Shown here piece by piece: positions 1-9,698 of a DNA stretch of 64,000 bases. The stretch covers positions 2,126,001 through 2,190,000 of the forward strand of contig NZ_CP040244.1 of assembly GCF_005517195.1 (NCBI RefSeq), in the 5' to 3' direction. Below the pieces are notes generated by a model. It did no database searches and was not told the origin of the DNA. It saw only the letters and a list, made by a program, of their open reading frames with translations. The DNA is from Streptomyces vilmorinianum. Lineage in GTDB: Bacteria; Actinomycetota; Actinomycetes; Streptomycetales; Streptomycetaceae. Within the stretch, counting starts at the first letter, position 1. Each line of letters starts with the position of its first letter. Position numbers and translations under genes: made by a program.

Positions 1-2500
1 GATCCTCCGGCCACGGATGCCGCGGGTAGCGCCCACGCAACTCCGCCCGCACCGAGCGGTAGCCCTCCCGCCAGAACGAGGCCAGATCGGCGGTGACGGC
101 CGCCGGGCGCCCGGCGGGGGAGAGGAGATGGACCACGACCGGTGTCCCCGCCACCCGCGGTGTCTCGCCCAGACCGAACATCTCCTGCAGCTTCACCGCG
201 AGGACCGGCTGCTCGCCGCTGTAGTCGACCCGTATCCGTGACCCGCTGGGCACCTCGATCCGCTCGGGTGCCAGCTCGTCGAGACGGCCCGCCTCGCCCG
301 TCGCCCAGGGCAGCAGCCGCTGGAGCGCCTGACCCGCGTCGATCCGGCCGAGATCGGCCCGCCGCCGCGCCCGGGACAGCTCGGGCTCCAGCCACTCCTC
401 CGCCCGGTCGAGCAGGGACTCCCGCGACACCTCAGGCCAGGGGTCGCCCAGAACCCGCCGCAGAAAGCCCAGCCGCTCTCTCAGCTCCCGCGACTCCCGG
501 CTCCATCGCAACAGCCCGAGCCCCTCGCGCCGCAGCCCGTCCAGCAGAGCCGCCCGTACGAGCGCGGGATCGGCGTCCTCCCTGAGCGGGCGGGCGGACA
601 GCTCTACCGCACCCAGCCGCGACACGGACCGGGCCACCACGTCCCCTTCCTCCCAGTGGACCTCCTCGCCCTCCTGGAGCAGATGCCCGGCGGCGGCCCG
701 CGCCACGTCCTCGTCCACCACGGCCGCCAGCCGCACCCGGGCCGTGGCACTGCGCGCGGTCCGGTCCGCCACGGCGACGGCCAGCCAGGGCGCGCTGCCC
801 AGTCCCGAGCCGCCGGCGAGCTCGGCGCCCGTCCCCGACACCATCAGCAACCCGCCGCCCTCGCGCGCCCTGGCGACCCGCTCGGGAAAGGCGAACGCGG
901 TCACCAGCCCCGCCACGAAGTCGTCCCCGTTCCCCGCGACGGCCCCCGAGGACGCGGGCGCCGGTCCCGCCTCGGCGGCCGACCGCTCCAGGCGCCGGGC
1001 CTCCGCCCGCCAGCGCGCTCCGTAGCCGTCGTCGCCTCTGCGCGCCGCCCGCCAGGCCGCGGCAAGGTCGTCGCCGTACTCCCGGGGCGGCTCCTCGCTC
1101 AGCAGCGCCACCACCTCCGCCGCCCGGCGCGCCCCGACCTCGGGCGCGCTGTCCAGCAGGGCCCTGGCCAGCCGCGGATGGACCCCGAGCCGGGACATCC
1201 GTGCACCCCGCTCCGTCGCCCTGCCCTCCTCGTCCACCGCTCCGATGGACGTCAGCACGGACCGGGCCGCCGCCATCGCCCCGGCAGGCGGGGCGTCGAG
1301 GAGGGCGAGCCCCCGCGCCGACGGGTCGCCCCAGCACGCCGCCCGCAGGGCGAACGAGGCCAGATCCGCGACCTTGATCTCGGGCGAGGGGAACCGGGCC
1401 TGGCGTGCGTCCTCCGCCGGCGACCAGCAGCGGTACACCGTCCCGAAAGCCTCGCGCCCGGCGCGTCCGGTGCGCTGCGTCGCGACCGCGACCGACACCG
1501 GCACGGTGGCCAGCGAACCCAGTCCCCGCGCGTGGTCCGTCCGCGGCTCCCGGACGAGCCCGGAGTCCACCACGATCCGCACCCCCGGCACCGTCAGGCT
1601 CGACTCCGCCACCGAGGTCGCCAGGACCACCCGGCGCCGCCCGCCGGGCTCCCTCCCCCGCAGGACCGCGTCCTGCACCGCCGCCGGGGCGCGCCCGTGC
1701 AGCTGGAGCACCTCGGCGCCGAGATCCGCGAGGAGCCCCGCCGTCCGCGCGATCTCGCCCGTGCCCGGCAGGAAACAGAGAAGGTCGCCCTCGTGGCGTT
1801 CCAGCGCCATGCGGACCGTGGCGGCGACATGGCGCAGCAGAGCCGGGTCCACCCAGGTGCCGTGGGCCGGCCGGATCCCGGCGGGCGGTGGGGCGAAGTG
1901 GATCGCCGACCCGTGGATCCTGCCCTCCGCCCGCACGATCGGCGCCGGGCCGCCACTGCCGTCCAGCATCGTCAGCAGGTGCGCCCACGCCTCGGCGTCG
2001 CTCGTCGCCGACGCCGCGATCAGCTTCAGCTCCGGTCGCAGCGTCGCCCGTACGTCCACCAGGAAGGCCATCGCGGTGTCCGCGTCCAGATGCCGCTCGT
2101 GGCACTCGTCGAGCAGCACCACGTCCACGCCCCCGAGCTCCGGATCACGCTGGAGCCGCTGGAGCAGGACGCCCGTGGTCACCACCTCGACGCGGGTCGC
2201 CGGCCCGGCCCGGCGCTCGCCGCGGACCGAGAAGCCGACGGCCTCGCCGACGTCCTGGCCCAGCAGCCACGCCATCCGCCGCGCCGCCGCCCGCACCGCC
2301 ATCCGGCGCGGCTCGGCCACCAGCACCCGACGCCGCGGCCCGTCCCCTATAAGACCCGCGAGCGCCAGCGGCACCAGCGTCGTCTTGCCGGTGCCGGGAG
2401 GCGCGTACAGCACCGCCGTGCCGCGCTCCTCGAGCGCGGTCAGCAGCTCGGGGACGGCATGGCGGACGGGGAGACGGTCGAGTGCGTCGTTTCGGATCAC
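1..2500 (-). CDS. hrpB: ATP-dependent helicase HrpB, 3' end cut by the window
   Basis: DExH-box RNA helicase of the HrpA/HrpB family. From the GTG at 2500 the frame stays open to the left edge. It shows Walker A (PPGTGKTT, about residue 40), a DECH box within LLDECHERH (about residue 130), and the helicase C-terminal region with RTGRAGR. Its last visible residues (RYPRHPWPED) match the typical HrpB C-terminus, so only a few codons are missing. HrpB is widespread in bacteria; its substrate is not well defined. It is divergent from nothing close: the next gene downstream of its start is a same-strand methyltransferase about 100 bases upstream. The GTG was chosen because it opens the helicase frame; an overlapping GTG four bases upstream is in another frame. 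Confidence 0.93.
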   Translation of the reverse strand, partial: MIRNDALDRLPVRHAVPELLTALEERGTAVLYAPPGTGKTTLVPLALAGLIGDGPRRRVLVAEPRRMAVRAAARRMAWLLGQDVGEAVGFSVRGERRAGPATRVEVVTTGVLLQRLQRDPELGGVDVVLLDECHERHLDADTAMAFLVDVRATLRPELKLIAASATSDAEAWAHLLTMLDGSGGPAPIVRAEGRIHGSAIHFAPPPAGIRPAHGTWVDPALLRHVAATVRMALERHEGDLLCFLPGTGEIARTAGLLADLGAEVLQLHGRAPAAVQDAVLRGREPGGRRRVVLATSVAESSLTVPGVRIVVDSGLVREPRTDHARGLGSLATVPVSVAVATQRTGRAGREAFGTVYRCWSPAEDARQARFPSPEIKVADLASFALRAACWGDPSARGLALLDAPPAGAMAAARSVLTSIGAVDEEGRATERGARMSRLGVHPRLARALLDSAPEVGARRAAEVVALLSEEPPREYGDDLAAAWRAARRGDDGYGARWRAEARRLERSAAEAGPAPASSGAVAGNGDDFVAGLVTAFAFPERVARAREGGGLLMVSGTGAELAGGSGLGSAPWLAVAVADRTARSATARVRLAAVVDEDVARAAAGHLLQEGEEVHWEEGDVVARSVSRLGAVELSARPLREDADPALVRAALLDGLRREGLGLLRWSRESRELRERLGFLRRVLGDPWPEVSRESLLDRAEEWLEPELSRARRRADLGRIDAGQALQRLLPWATGEAGRLDELAPERIEVPSGSRIRVDYSGEQPVLAVKLQEMFGLGETPRVAGTPVVVHLLSPAGRPAAVTADLASFWREGYRSVRAELRGRYPRHPWPED

Positions 2501-2599
2501 GCACTCAGTTTCGTACGTCGCCGCCGGTGCCGGACCCCGCTGTCCACAGGGACGGTCCTTTCATATGACGAATAGCGAGTCGCCGACGGTGAAGGGGGT

Positions 2600-3427
2600 T
2601 CAGTCCCTCTCGCACACGAAGATCGCCGTACCCGGGATCAGGTTCCCCCGCAGCGGGGACCAGCCGCCCCACTCCTGGCTGTTCCAGGCCGGCCACTCCG
2701 GCTCGACCAGGTCCACCAGCCGGAAGCCGCCGGCCACCACGTCCCGTACCCGGTCGCCGATCGTCCGGTGGTGCTCCACATATACGGCCCGGCCCTGCTC
2801 GTCCTGCTCCACATACGGCGTGCGGTCGAAGTAGGAGGCCGCGACCGACAGGCCCTCGGGGCCCGGCTCGTCCGGGAACGCCCAGCGGATCGGGTGCGTC
2901 ACCGAGAAGACCCACCGCCCGCCGGGCCGCAGCACCCGGCGCACCTCGCGGAACACCTTCACCGGGTCCGCCACGAACGGCACCGCGCCGTACGCCGAGC
3001 ACGCCAGGTCGAAGGAGCCGTCGCGGAAAGGCAGCGCCCCCGCGTCCGCCTCGACCAGCGGCACGTCCTCGCCGATCCGCAGCGCGTGCTGGAGCTGCCG
3101 GTGCGAGAGGTCGAGCGCCACCGGCCGCGCCCCCTGCGCCGCCAGCCAGCGCGAGCACTGCGCCGCGCCCGCGCCGATCTCGAGGACGTCCAGCCCCTTC
3201 AGTGAGCCCGCCGGGCCGAGGAGCCCCGCCTCGGCCTCGTCCAGGCCCTCGGGACCCCACACGAACCGGTCGTCCCCGAGGAAGGCTCCGTGCTCGCTCT
3301 GGTACTCGTCGGCGTTCCGGTCCCACCAGCCACGGCTCGCCCGGCTGCTCTCCGCGTCCCCGGCATCACGCCGGGTCGCCTCCGGCTCGTCCCCGGGTCC
3401 GTCTTTCTGTTCGTACTCTTGGTTCAT
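2600..3427 (-). CDS. class I SAM-dependent methyltransferase
   Basis: A 275-residue Rossmann-fold methyltransferase. The SAM-binding glycine motif VLEIGAGAAQCSRWLA lies near residue 80, an acidic residue ends strand 2 (ALDLSHRQL), and the post-II region ADAGALPFRDGSFD and RVLRPGGRWVF follow. The N-terminal 30 residues are charged and low complexity. The fold and cofactor are clear; the substrate is not, and the C-terminal half (DYV-type aromatic region, WGGWSPLRGNLIPG) suggests a small-molecule methylase of the Methyltransf_11 type. The gene is divergent from rpsA across a 345-base intergenic region. Confidence 0.85.
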   Translation of the reverse strand: MNQEYEQKDGPGDEPEATRRDAGDAESSRASRGWWDRNADEYQSEHGAFLGDDRFVWGPEGLDEAEAGLLGPAGSLKGLDVLEIGAGAAQCSRWLAAQGARPVALDLSHRQLQHALRIGEDVPLVEADAGALPFRDGSFDLACSAYGAVPFVADPVKVFREVRRVLRPGGRWVFSVTHPIRWAFPDEPGPEGLSVAASYFDRTPYVEQDEQGRAVYVEHHRTIGDRVRDVVAGGFRLVDLVEPEWPAWNSQEWGGWSPLRGNLIPGTAIFVCERD

Positions 3428-3545
3428 CTCGCCCGTCGATGTAGTTTGCGCTCAGCGCGGCTGCGCTGCCCCGTGCCGGATGGCCTGGGGAGACACGAGT
3501 TGTGCCGGTTATGTGGCGATCTGCCCCGGGTGCGCGCTTCGCGCA

Positions 3546-3574
3546 TTGACCCTGTCCGGCCGCCCCCGTATGCT
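3546..3574 (+). promoter_or_regulatory. housekeeping promoter of rpsA
   Basis: TTGACC at 3546-3551 and TATGCT at 3569-3574 are separated by exactly 17 bases, close to the HrdB (sigma-70-like) consensus. Transcription would begin near 3581 and give a leader of about 190 bases before rpsA. The rest of the 3428-3772 gap contains no gene that I can support. Confidence 0.7.
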
Positions 3575-3772
3575 AAAGGTTGCGCTGCGGGCCTGCGCGC
3601 CTCAGACGGAGCAGGCCGCGCTCGCACCTGTTGTATGTCCCCTCGGTTTTCGGGGCGCCCCACCGTTCATCGGCAAGGCGCTTCATTGGCTGTCCGGCTT
3701 CTTCAGTGCGATACGGGCTCACGGCGTAGCAGTACCTACGACTTTCTGTCCGTAACCGGAGCCCTTTCCCAC

Positions 3773-5275
3773 ATGACGAGCAGCACCGAGACCACCGCCA
3801 CCACCCCGCAGGTTGCGGTCAACGACATCGGTAACGAGGAAGCCTTCCTCGCCGCGATCGACGAGACGATCAAGTACTTCAACGACGGCGACATCGTCGA
3901 CGGCGTCATCGTGAAGGTCGACCGGGACGAGGTCCTGCTCGACATCGGTTACAAGACCGAAGGTGTCATCCCGAGCCGCGAGCTCTCGATCAAGCACGAC
4001 GTCGACCCGAACGAGGTCGTCAAGGTCGGCGACGAGATCGAGGCCCTGGTTCTCCAGAAGGAGGACAAGGAAGGCCGCCTGATCCTCTCGAAGAAGCGTG
4101 CCCAGTACGAGCGCGCCTGGGGCACCATCGAGAAGATCAAGGAAGAGGACGGCATCGTCACCGGTACCGTCATCGAGGTCGTCAAGGGTGGTCTCATCCT
4201 CGACATCGGCCTCCGCGGCTTCCTCCCGGCCTCCCTGGTCGAGATGCGCCGCGTCCGCGACCTCCAGCCCTACGTGGGCAAGGAGCTCGAGGCGAAGATC
4301 ATCGAGCTGGACAAGAACCGCAACAACGTGGTCCTGTCCCGCCGTGCCTGGCTGGAGCAGACCCAGTCCGAGGTTCGCCAGACCTTCCTCACGACCCTCC
4401 AGAAGGGTCAGGTCCGCTCCGGCGTCGTGTCCTCGATCGTCAACTTCGGTGCCTTCGTGGACCTGGGTGGCGTCGACGGCCTCGTGCACGTCTCCGAGCT
4501 GTCCTGGAAGCACATCGACCACCCGTCCGAGGTTGTCGAGGTCGGCCAGGAGGTCACCGTCGAGGTTCTCGACGTGGACATGGACCGCGAGCGTGTCTCC
4601 CTGTCGCTGAAGGCGACGCAGGAGGACCCGTGGCAGCAGTTCGCCCGTACGCACCAGATCGGTCAGGTCGTCCCGGGCAAGGTCACCAAGCTGGTTCCGT
4701 TCGGTGCGTTCGTCCGCGTGGACGAGGGCATCGAGGGTCTGGTCCACATCTCCGAGCTGGCCGAGCGCCACGTGGAGATCCCGGAGCAGGTCGTCCAGGT
4801 CAACGACGAGATCTTCGTCAAGGTCATCGACATCGACCTCGAGCGTCGCCGGATCTCGCTGTCCCTGAAGCAGGCCAACGAGTCCTTCGGTGCCGACCCG
4901 GCGTCGGTCGAGTTCGACCCGACCCTGTACGGCATGGCCGCGTCCTACGACGACCAGGGCAACTACATCTACCCCGAGGGCTTCGACCCCGAGACCAACG
5001 ACTGGCTCGAGGGCTACGAGACCCAGCGCGAGGCCTGGGAGACCCAGTACGCCGAGGCGCAGCAGCGCTTCGAGCAGCACCAGGCTCAGGTCATCAAGTC
5101 CCGCGAGGCCGACGAGGCCGCCGCTGCCGAGGGTGGCGCCGCCGCTCCGGCCGGTGCCCCGGCGGGCGTCTCGGGTGGTTCGTACTCCTCGGAGTCGGAC
5201 GACAACTCCGGCGCCCTGGCGTCGGACGAGGCCCTGGCTGCCCTGCGCGAGAAGCTGGCCGGCGGCCAGAGCTGA
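3773..5275 (+). CDS. rpsA: 30S ribosomal protein S1
   Basis: 500-residue S1 protein. It holds four S1/OB RNA-binding repeats, at about residues 40-110, 125-190, 210-280 and 295-365. Each has the usual pattern GxVVxxVxxFGAFVDLG...GLVHxSELS; the last two are best conserved (SSIVNFGAFVDLGGVDG and TKLVPFGAFVRVDEG). The tail is Glu/Gln/Ala-rich. Actinobacterial S1 has four repeats rather than the six of E. coli, so the length is normal. It acts in mRNA binding on the 30S subunit. The ATG at 3773 was preferred over a longer open frame beginning at 3290, because the upstream part is low-quality sequence that overlaps the promoter. Codon use is strongly biased, as expected for a highly expressed gene. 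Confidence 0.98.
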   Translation: MTSSTETTATTPQVAVNDIGNEEAFLAAIDETIKYFNDGDIVDGVIVKVDRDEVLLDIGYKTEGVIPSRELSIKHDVDPNEVVKVGDEIEALVLQKEDKEGRLILSKKRAQYERAWGTIEKIKEEDGIVTGTVIEVVKGGLILDIGLRGFLPASLVEMRRVRDLQPYVGKELEAKIIELDKNRNNVVLSRRAWLEQTQSEVRQTFLTTLQKGQVRSGVVSSIVNFGAFVDLGGVDGLVHVSELSWKHIDHPSEVVEVGQEVTVEVLDVDMDRERVSLSLKATQEDPWQQFARTHQIGQVVPGKVTKLVPFGAFVRVDEGIEGLVHISELAERHVEIPEQVVQVNDEIFVKVIDIDLERRRISLSLKQANESFGADPASVEFDPTLYGMAASYDDQGNYIYPEGFDPETNDWLEGYETQREAWETQYAEAQQRFEQHQAQVIKSREADEAAAAEGGAAAPAGAPAGVSGGSYSSESDDNSGALASDEALAALREKLAGGQS

Positions 5276-5312
5276 ATCGGCTCTGCTGCTAGGCACTAGC
5301 TAGCCAACGATC

Positions 5313-5344
5313 GAGGCCCGTTCCCCTCCGGGGGAGCGGGCCTC
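5313..5344 (+). terminator. rpsA terminator hairpin
   Basis: GAGGCCCG(T)TCCCC and its complement GGGGAGCGGGCCTC form a strong G+C hairpin with a short TCCG-type loop, 37 bases after the rpsA stop. There is no long U tract, which is common in Streptomyces. Confidence 0.75.
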
Positions 5345-5451
5345 AGTCGTGTGCTCGCGCGCTGACGGTCCGCACACGAAAACCCTGTCTCGGGGAATGC
5401 TCCTGCCCTCAGGGGCGTTCTTTCCTAGGAACGCGAGGAGGAGCGGTAATC

Positions 5452-6390
5452 GTGCTTGATCCCCAGGATTTGTACGAATGGGACCAGAAGGGCCTGGCCG
5501 TGGTGGACGTGGCCCTGGCGCAGGAGTCGGCCGGGTTGGTCATGCTCTACCACTTCGACGGCTACATCGACGCGGGTGAGACCGGCGAGCAGATCGTCGA
5601 CCGCCTGCTGGACACGCTGCCGCACCAGGTGGTGGCCCGCTTCGACCACGACCGGCTCGTGGACTACCGAGCCCGCCGGCCCCTGCTCACGTTCCGGCGC
5701 GACCGATGGACGGCGTACGAGACACCCGCCCTCGAGGTCCGGCTCGTCCAGGACGCCACCGGCGCGCCTTTCCTGCTGCTCTCCGGCCCCGAGCCGGACG
5801 TGGAGTGGGAGCGCTTCGCCGCCGCCGTCCGCCAGATCGTCGAACGTCTCGGCGTACGGCTCTCCGTGAACTTCCACGGCATCCCCATGGGCGTCCCGCA
5901 CACCCGGCCCGTCGGACTCACCCCGCACGGCAGCCGTACGGACCTCATGCCCGGCCACCGTAGCCCCTTCGACGAGGCCCAGGTGCCCGGCAGCGCCGAG
6001 TCGCTCGTCGAGTACCGGCTCACGGAGTCCGGCTACGACACGCTCGGTGTCGCGGCGCACGTCCCGCACTACGTCGCCCGCTCCTCCTACCCCGATGCCG
6101 CACTGACCGCCCTGGAGGCCATCACGGCCGCCACCGGGCTCGTGCTGCCGGGTGTCGCGCACGCGCTGCGCACGGAGGCCCGGCGCACCCAGACCGAGAT
6201 CGAGCGCCAGATCGGCGAGGGCGACGACGAGCTGACGGCCCTGGTCCAGGGCCTTGAGCACCAGTACGACGCGATGGCCGGCGCCGAGACCCGCGGCAAC
6301 CTGGTCGCGGAGGCCGTCGAGCTGCCGTCGGCGGACGAACTGGGCCGCGAGTTCGAGCGCTTCCTCGCGGAGCGCGAGGGCGACGCATAG
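5452..6390 (+). CDS. PAC2 family protein (proteasome-assembly-chaperone-like fold)
   Basis: 312 residues matching the PAC2 family: an N-terminal [15 protein letters not shown] segment, then [14 protein letters not shown] near residue 145, and a Glu/Arg-rich helical C-terminus. Archaeal and eukaryotic PAC2 proteins chaperone proteasome assembly; in actinobacteria the function is not settled, although these organisms do have 20S proteasomes. The GTG start follows a GAGGAGGAG ribosome binding site. A small hairpin (GCGTTC 5415-5420 with GAACGC 5429-5434) ends just before that site and could modulate initiation. The gene lies between rpsA and coaE, and only 58 bases separate it from coaE. Confidence 0.85.
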   Translation: MLDPQDLYEWDQKGLAVVDVALAQESAGLVMLYHFDGYIDAGETGEQIVDRLLDTLPHQVVARFDHDRLVDYRARRPLLTFRRDRWTAYETPALEVRLVQDATGAPFLLLSGPEPDVEWERFAAAVRQIVERLGVRLSVNFHGIPMGVPHTRPVGLTPHGSRTDLMPGHRSPFDEAQVPGSAESLVEYRLTESGYDTLGVAAHVPHYVARSSYPDAALTALEAITAATGLVLPGVAHALRTEARRTQTEIERQIGEGDDELTALVQGLEHQYDAMAGAETRGNLVAEAVELPSADELGREFERFLAEREGDA

Positions 6391-6448
6391 CCGGCGACGC
6401 ACAACCCCAGCCGGGCGGCGCCCGGGCGGGGGTCCTAAGCTGCCGCTC

Positions 6449-7057
6449 ATGCTGAAGGTGGGCCTGACCGGCGGTATCGGCGCCGGCAAGAGTGAAGTGT
6501 CGCGGCTCCTCGTCTCGTACGGGGCCGTGCTGATCGACGCCGACAAGATCGCGCGCGAGGTCGTCGAGCCCGGGACACCCGGGCTCGCGGCCGTCGTGGA
6601 GGCGTTCGGGGCGGAGATCCTGACCGAGCAGGGCACCCTGGACCGGCCGAAGCTCGGCTCGATCGTCTTCGCCGACACCGACAGCCTGGCCACCCTGAAC
6701 GCCATCGTCCACCCCCTCGTCGGCGCCCGCTCCGCCGAGCTGGAGAGCACGGCGGGACCGGACGACGTCGTCGTCCACGACGTGCCCCTCCTCACCGAGA
6801 ACGGCCTCGCCCCGCTCTACGACGTGGTCGTCGTCGTCGACGCGTCCCCCGAGACGCAGCTCGACCGGCTGGTACGGCTGCGCGGCATGGCAGAGGCCGA
6901 GGCGCGGGCCCGGATGGCTGCCCAGGCGACGCCTGCGCAGCGCCGGGCGATCGCGGACCTCGTCATCGACAACGACGGGCCGCTGGAGGCGCTGGAACCC
7001 CAGGTCCGGAAGGTGTGGGAGGAGCTCGTACGGCGAGCGGCCGCAGGGGACCGTTAG
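6449..7057 (+). CDS. coaE: dephospho-CoA kinase
   Basis: 202 residues, normal size for CoaE, which catalyses the last step of coenzyme A synthesis (ATP-dependent 3'-phosphorylation of dephospho-CoA). The P-loop [11 protein letters not shown] is at residues 5-15, [13 protein letters not shown] near 30-42, the lid region [17 protein letters not shown] at about 147-163, and VIDNDG near 172. The ATG at 6449 is the only start that places the P-loop at the N-terminus. A TAAGCT box sits seven bases upstream of it, so the mRNA may be leaderless. The neighbouring rpsA/PAC2 order is common in Streptomyces. Confidence 0.96.
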   Translation: MLKVGLTGGIGAGKSEVSRLLVSYGAVLIDADKIAREVVEPGTPGLAAVVEAFGAEILTEQGTLDRPKLGSIVFADTDSLATLNAIVHPLVGARSAELESTAGPDDVVVHDVPLLTENGLAPLYDVVVVVDASPETQLDRLVRLRGMAEAEARARMAAQATPAQRRAIADLVIDNDGPLEALEPQVRKVWEELVRRAAAGDR

Positions 7058-7143
7058 AAGGCGGCCGGACCGGCAGATCGGCGGCGCCTCCGCCTGGGTA
7101 GGGATGGCGGGTACGGGTACGGGTGGCGGGCGGTCGTCGGATC

Positions 7144-7162
7144 GTATTCCCGTACGGAATAC
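7144..7162. promoter_or_regulatory. inverted repeat GTATTCC-N5-GGAATAC
   Basis: Seven-base perfect arms around the spacer CGTAC, about 50 bases before the TPR gene start. The arms are A/T-richer than the surroundings, which suits an operator or promoter element. No regulator can be assigned from the sequence. Confidence 0.4.
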
Positions 7163-7212
7163 CGCTGCCGTGCCCGATGTTGAACCGCCGGAGCAAGGGG
7201 AAGGATGCCACC

Positions 7213-7587
7213 GTGGCCGAGACAAGCCCGGAGACCCACGTCATCGACTTCCGTGCGGCCGAGCAACTGCTCTCGGCCCGTGACCCGCGGGGCGCGATCA
7301 AGCTGCTCGACTCGGTCATCGCCGCTCACCCGGAGAGCAGGGCGGCGCGCCTGCTGCGGGCGCGCGCCTACTTCGCGGCCGCCCAACTGCGCTCGGCGGA
7401 GCGCGAGTTCCAGCACATCGTGGATCACGAGCCGGACAACGCGTTCGCGCACTTCGCGCTGGCCCGCACCTTCCAGCGCTCCGGCCGTCCCGACCAGGCC
7501 ACCCGGCACTTCCGGCTCGCGGCCGCGCTCGACCCGAAGCCGGAGTACCTGGAGGCGGCCCGCTTCGGCCCGGAGGCCGAGGCCTGA
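7213..7587 (+). CDS. tetratricopeptide repeat protein
   Basis: 124 residues made of about three TPR helical hairpins: residues 15-45 (AEQLLSARDPRGAIKLLDSV), 48-80 (ESRAARLLRARAYFAAAQ) and 82-115 (DNAFAHFALARTFQRSGR). No signal peptide or other domain is visible, so it is probably a small cytoplasmic adaptor. The GTG at 7213 has a GGAAGGA ribosome binding site seven bases upstream; an in-frame ATG at 7177 is possible but has no such site. It converges on the small DUF6343 gene with nine bases between them. Confidence 0.8.
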   Translation: MAETSPETHVIDFRAAEQLLSARDPRGAIKLLDSVIAAHPESRAARLLRARAYFAAAQLRSAEREFQHIVDHEPDNAFAHFALARTFQRSGRPDQATRHFRLAAALDPKPEYLEAARFGPEAEA

Positions 7588-7596
7588 CCGCTCGCG

Positions 7597-7896
7597 TCAG
7601 GGCCTCAGGCGGGGGTCCGGCCCGGTACGGCGGCCCGTGCCGCCGTGATCGGGCTCGTACGGCGGGATGTCCCGGCCGGGCTGCCAGTGCGGCCCCTGGT
7701 GGATGTGGCGCAGCACCATCGACATGTCGACCGCGGCCACCACGAACAGCACGCCGCAGGCCGCCGCCCACCCCGGACTGCCGACCAGGGCGAACACCGT
7801 CGTGCCGAAGACCGCCCAGATCAGACCCCACAGACTCAGCCAGAACCGCATCCGCAGGGGACTGCGCGCGGTCGCGGGTTCACTCCCAGTACGCAT
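7597..7896 (-). CDS. DUF6343 family small membrane protein
   Basis: 99 residues. Two hydrophobic helices, about 17-37 (LSLWGLIWAVFGTTVFALVG) and 42-58 (AAACGVLFVVAAVDMSMVL), are followed by a polar Pro/Arg-rich tail. The N-terminal TGSEPATARSPLRMR segment is characteristic of DUF6343 proteins in Streptomyces, whose function is unknown. The ATG at 7896 follows a GAGGAG ribosome binding site. Confidence 0.7.
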   Translation of the reverse strand: MRTGSEPATARSPLRMRFWLSLWGLIWAVFGTTVFALVGSPGWAAACGVLFVVAAVDMSMVLRHIHQGPHWQPGRDIPPYEPDHGGTGRRTGPDPRLRP

Positions 7897-8043
7897 GACG
7901 GTCGCATCTCCTCGGAGAACCCCTGAGGGTCTACTGAGGGTCTACCCCCGACAGGCAGGGGCGAACGTCACTCGAACGGGGGGTATCTCGGTCCCCGGGG
8001 TGAGAGCGGGAACGGCCGTCCCGGGAACCTCGTTCTCCGGGGC

Positions 8044-8751
8044 ATGAGCGTACGGATGCGTGAGGGACACCAAGGGACGGGGCCCGGAGCCATCACTCCG
8101 GACGGCTGCGCCGTGGACGTGTACCGGCGTCTCGGGGCCGGGATCGAACCGGACGTGATCGAGGCCGCCGTGCCGGCCGGTGCCTCGCTGCTCGAACTGG
8201 GCTGCGGGGCAGGGCGGGTGACGGAGCCTCTCGTCCGGCGGGGCTTCGCCGTGACGGCGGTGGACGAGTCGGCCGAGATGCTGGAGGCCGTCCGGGAGCG
8301 CGTACCGGGCGTGGAGGCGGTGCGGAGCCCGATCGAATCGCTGGAGCTGGCGCGGCGGTTCGACGTGGTGATACTCGCCTCCTTCCTGGTGCACACGGCT
8401 GAGCACCGCACCCGGCAGGCATTCCTGGAGACCTGCAGACGGCATGTGACGGACGACGGCTGCGTGCTGATCCAGCGCGAGGGGGAGGACTGGCACCGGA
8501 ACCTGCCGCGCGAACGAGAGGACCCGGCGGGCTGCACGGTACGGATCGTGTCGGCGGACCCGGTCGGGGACGGCGTCGACTCGGTCCTCGCCGAGTACGT
8601 CTTCCCGGACACGACCTGGACCCAGACGTTCCGGTCCCGGCACCTGAGCAAGGAGGACTTCGAGCGCCATCTGGGCGAGGCGGGGCTCGTGGTGGACACC
8701 TACCTGACGGACGACGCCACATGGGTGAGGGCCCGGCCCAAGTCCCCCTGA
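8044..8751 (+). CDS. class I SAM-dependent methyltransferase
   Basis: 235 residues with motif I LLELGCGAGRVTEPLVRRG at about residues 42-60, the acidic motif AVDESAEMLEAV, and a later FDVVILASFLVH segment that corresponds to motif II. It lacks recognised substrate-specific additions. It is a second, unrelated methyltransferase within 6 kb of the one at 2600-3427; the two share only the fold. The start is weakly supported: no good ribosome binding site precedes the ATG at 8044, and the ATG at 8056 is an alternative. A hydrolase pseudogene follows. Confidence 0.8.
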   Translation: MSVRMREGHQGTGPGAITPDGCAVDVYRRLGAGIEPDVIEAAVPAGASLLELGCGAGRVTEPLVRRGFAVTAVDESAEMLEAVRERVPGVEAVRSPIESLELARRFDVVILASFLVHTAEHRTRQAFLETCRRHVTDDGCVLIQREGEDWHRNLPREREDPAGCTVRIVSADPVGDGVDSVLAEYVFPDTTWTQTFRSRHLSKEDFERHLGEAGLVVDTYLTDDATWVRARPKSP

Positions 8752-8841
8752 AGGAGACCGAGTCGGGTGCCGGAACGCGCCGGCTCCGGGGTGTGAGGCG
8801 GTACGGGACGGGGGATCCGACCCCCGACGGGGGAGGCACGC

Positions 8842-9614
8842 ATGGACCAGGAGAGCCGCGCTATCGGGGAGTTGCTCCGCAACGAGGCCGTACGGGAGCG
8901 GCGCGGGGGGTGCTGTACGAGGACTCCCTGGGCCACTCCGCGCGCGTGCTCCGCACCGCCTGCCGGGAACAAGGGTGCGGCTTCGACCCGGCGTACGACC
9001 TCGCGAAGGTCGTACGCCGCGACGGCAACGGAGTCGGCGTCTTCAACCTGCTGGTGATCGCTAGCATCATCGACCCGAAGCTGAACAACCCGCGCTTCGC
9101 CGTGCTCGACGCCCTCCACGCCTCCGCGGGCGGCGACCGGGCACGGCTCGACGGGCTCGTCGCAGGCTTCTCCGGTCCGTCCGGGGAGACCCCGGCCGAC
9201 TTCAGCTCCGGTCTGCACGCCGCCACGCTCTGCGCGGACTCGCGCTGGCCCTGGGGCGACGCCGCGGCGCCCGTCGAGGGGCGGGAGCGCGCGCTGAAAC
9301 TGGCCGTGCACCGGATCAGGCCGGCGGACGTGTGGCCCTTCGAACGGGAGACGGCCGGCGGTCAGGGGATTCCGCAGACCTGCCTGCCCTGGCCCGCCTC
9401 CCGTCCCAACCGGGCGGCGCCGGGCCGCACGCTGACCATGCCGGTCCTGCTCCTGGCCGGGGACCGGGACCTGTCGACACCGGTCCAGTGGGCCCGCGAG
9501 CTCGCCGCCACGACTCCGAAGGCCGAACTGGTCGTCGTCGAGGGCGCCGGGCACTCCACCCAGAGCCGCAGCGACGAGGGAGCCCGGGCGGCGCAGGAGT
9601 TCCTGCTGCGCTGA
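8842..9614 (+). pseudogene. truncated, frameshifted alpha/beta hydrolase (TAP C-terminal type)
   Basis: The stretch 8911-9614 encodes the C-terminal half of a tripeptidyl-aminopeptidase-like hydrolase: CGFDPAYDLAKVVR, LHAATLCADSRWPWGD, TMPVLLLAGDRDLSTP (catalytic Asp region) and EGAGHST (catalytic His). The N-terminal half, with the oxyanion and GxSxG nucleophile elements, is absent. A well-placed ribosome binding site (GGAGG) and ATG at 8842 open a different frame that reads MDQESRAIGELLRNEAVRERR and would join the hydrolase frame if one G were added to the G6 run near 8905-8910. Even joined, the product would lack the nucleophile serine, so I call it a remnant. Confidence 0.75.
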
Positions 9615-9627
9615 GCCCCGCCCAGGA

Positions 9628-9670
9628 CCGTGCGCCGCGCCCGGAACGGGGGTCCGGGCGCGGCGCACGG
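9628..9670. terminator. bidirectional terminator
   Basis: A perfect 17-bp stem (9628-9644 with 9654-9670) and a 9-base loop lie between the hydrolase remnant and the convergent lipoprotein gene. Confidence 0.8.
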
Positions 9671-9698
9671 CAGGGTGACATCGCCCAGTGAGCGACGC

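Noticed and set aside
3719..5296. 525-codon frame opposite rpsA
   Set aside because: Leu/Asp/Val-rich antisense artefact of the highly biased rpsA codons.
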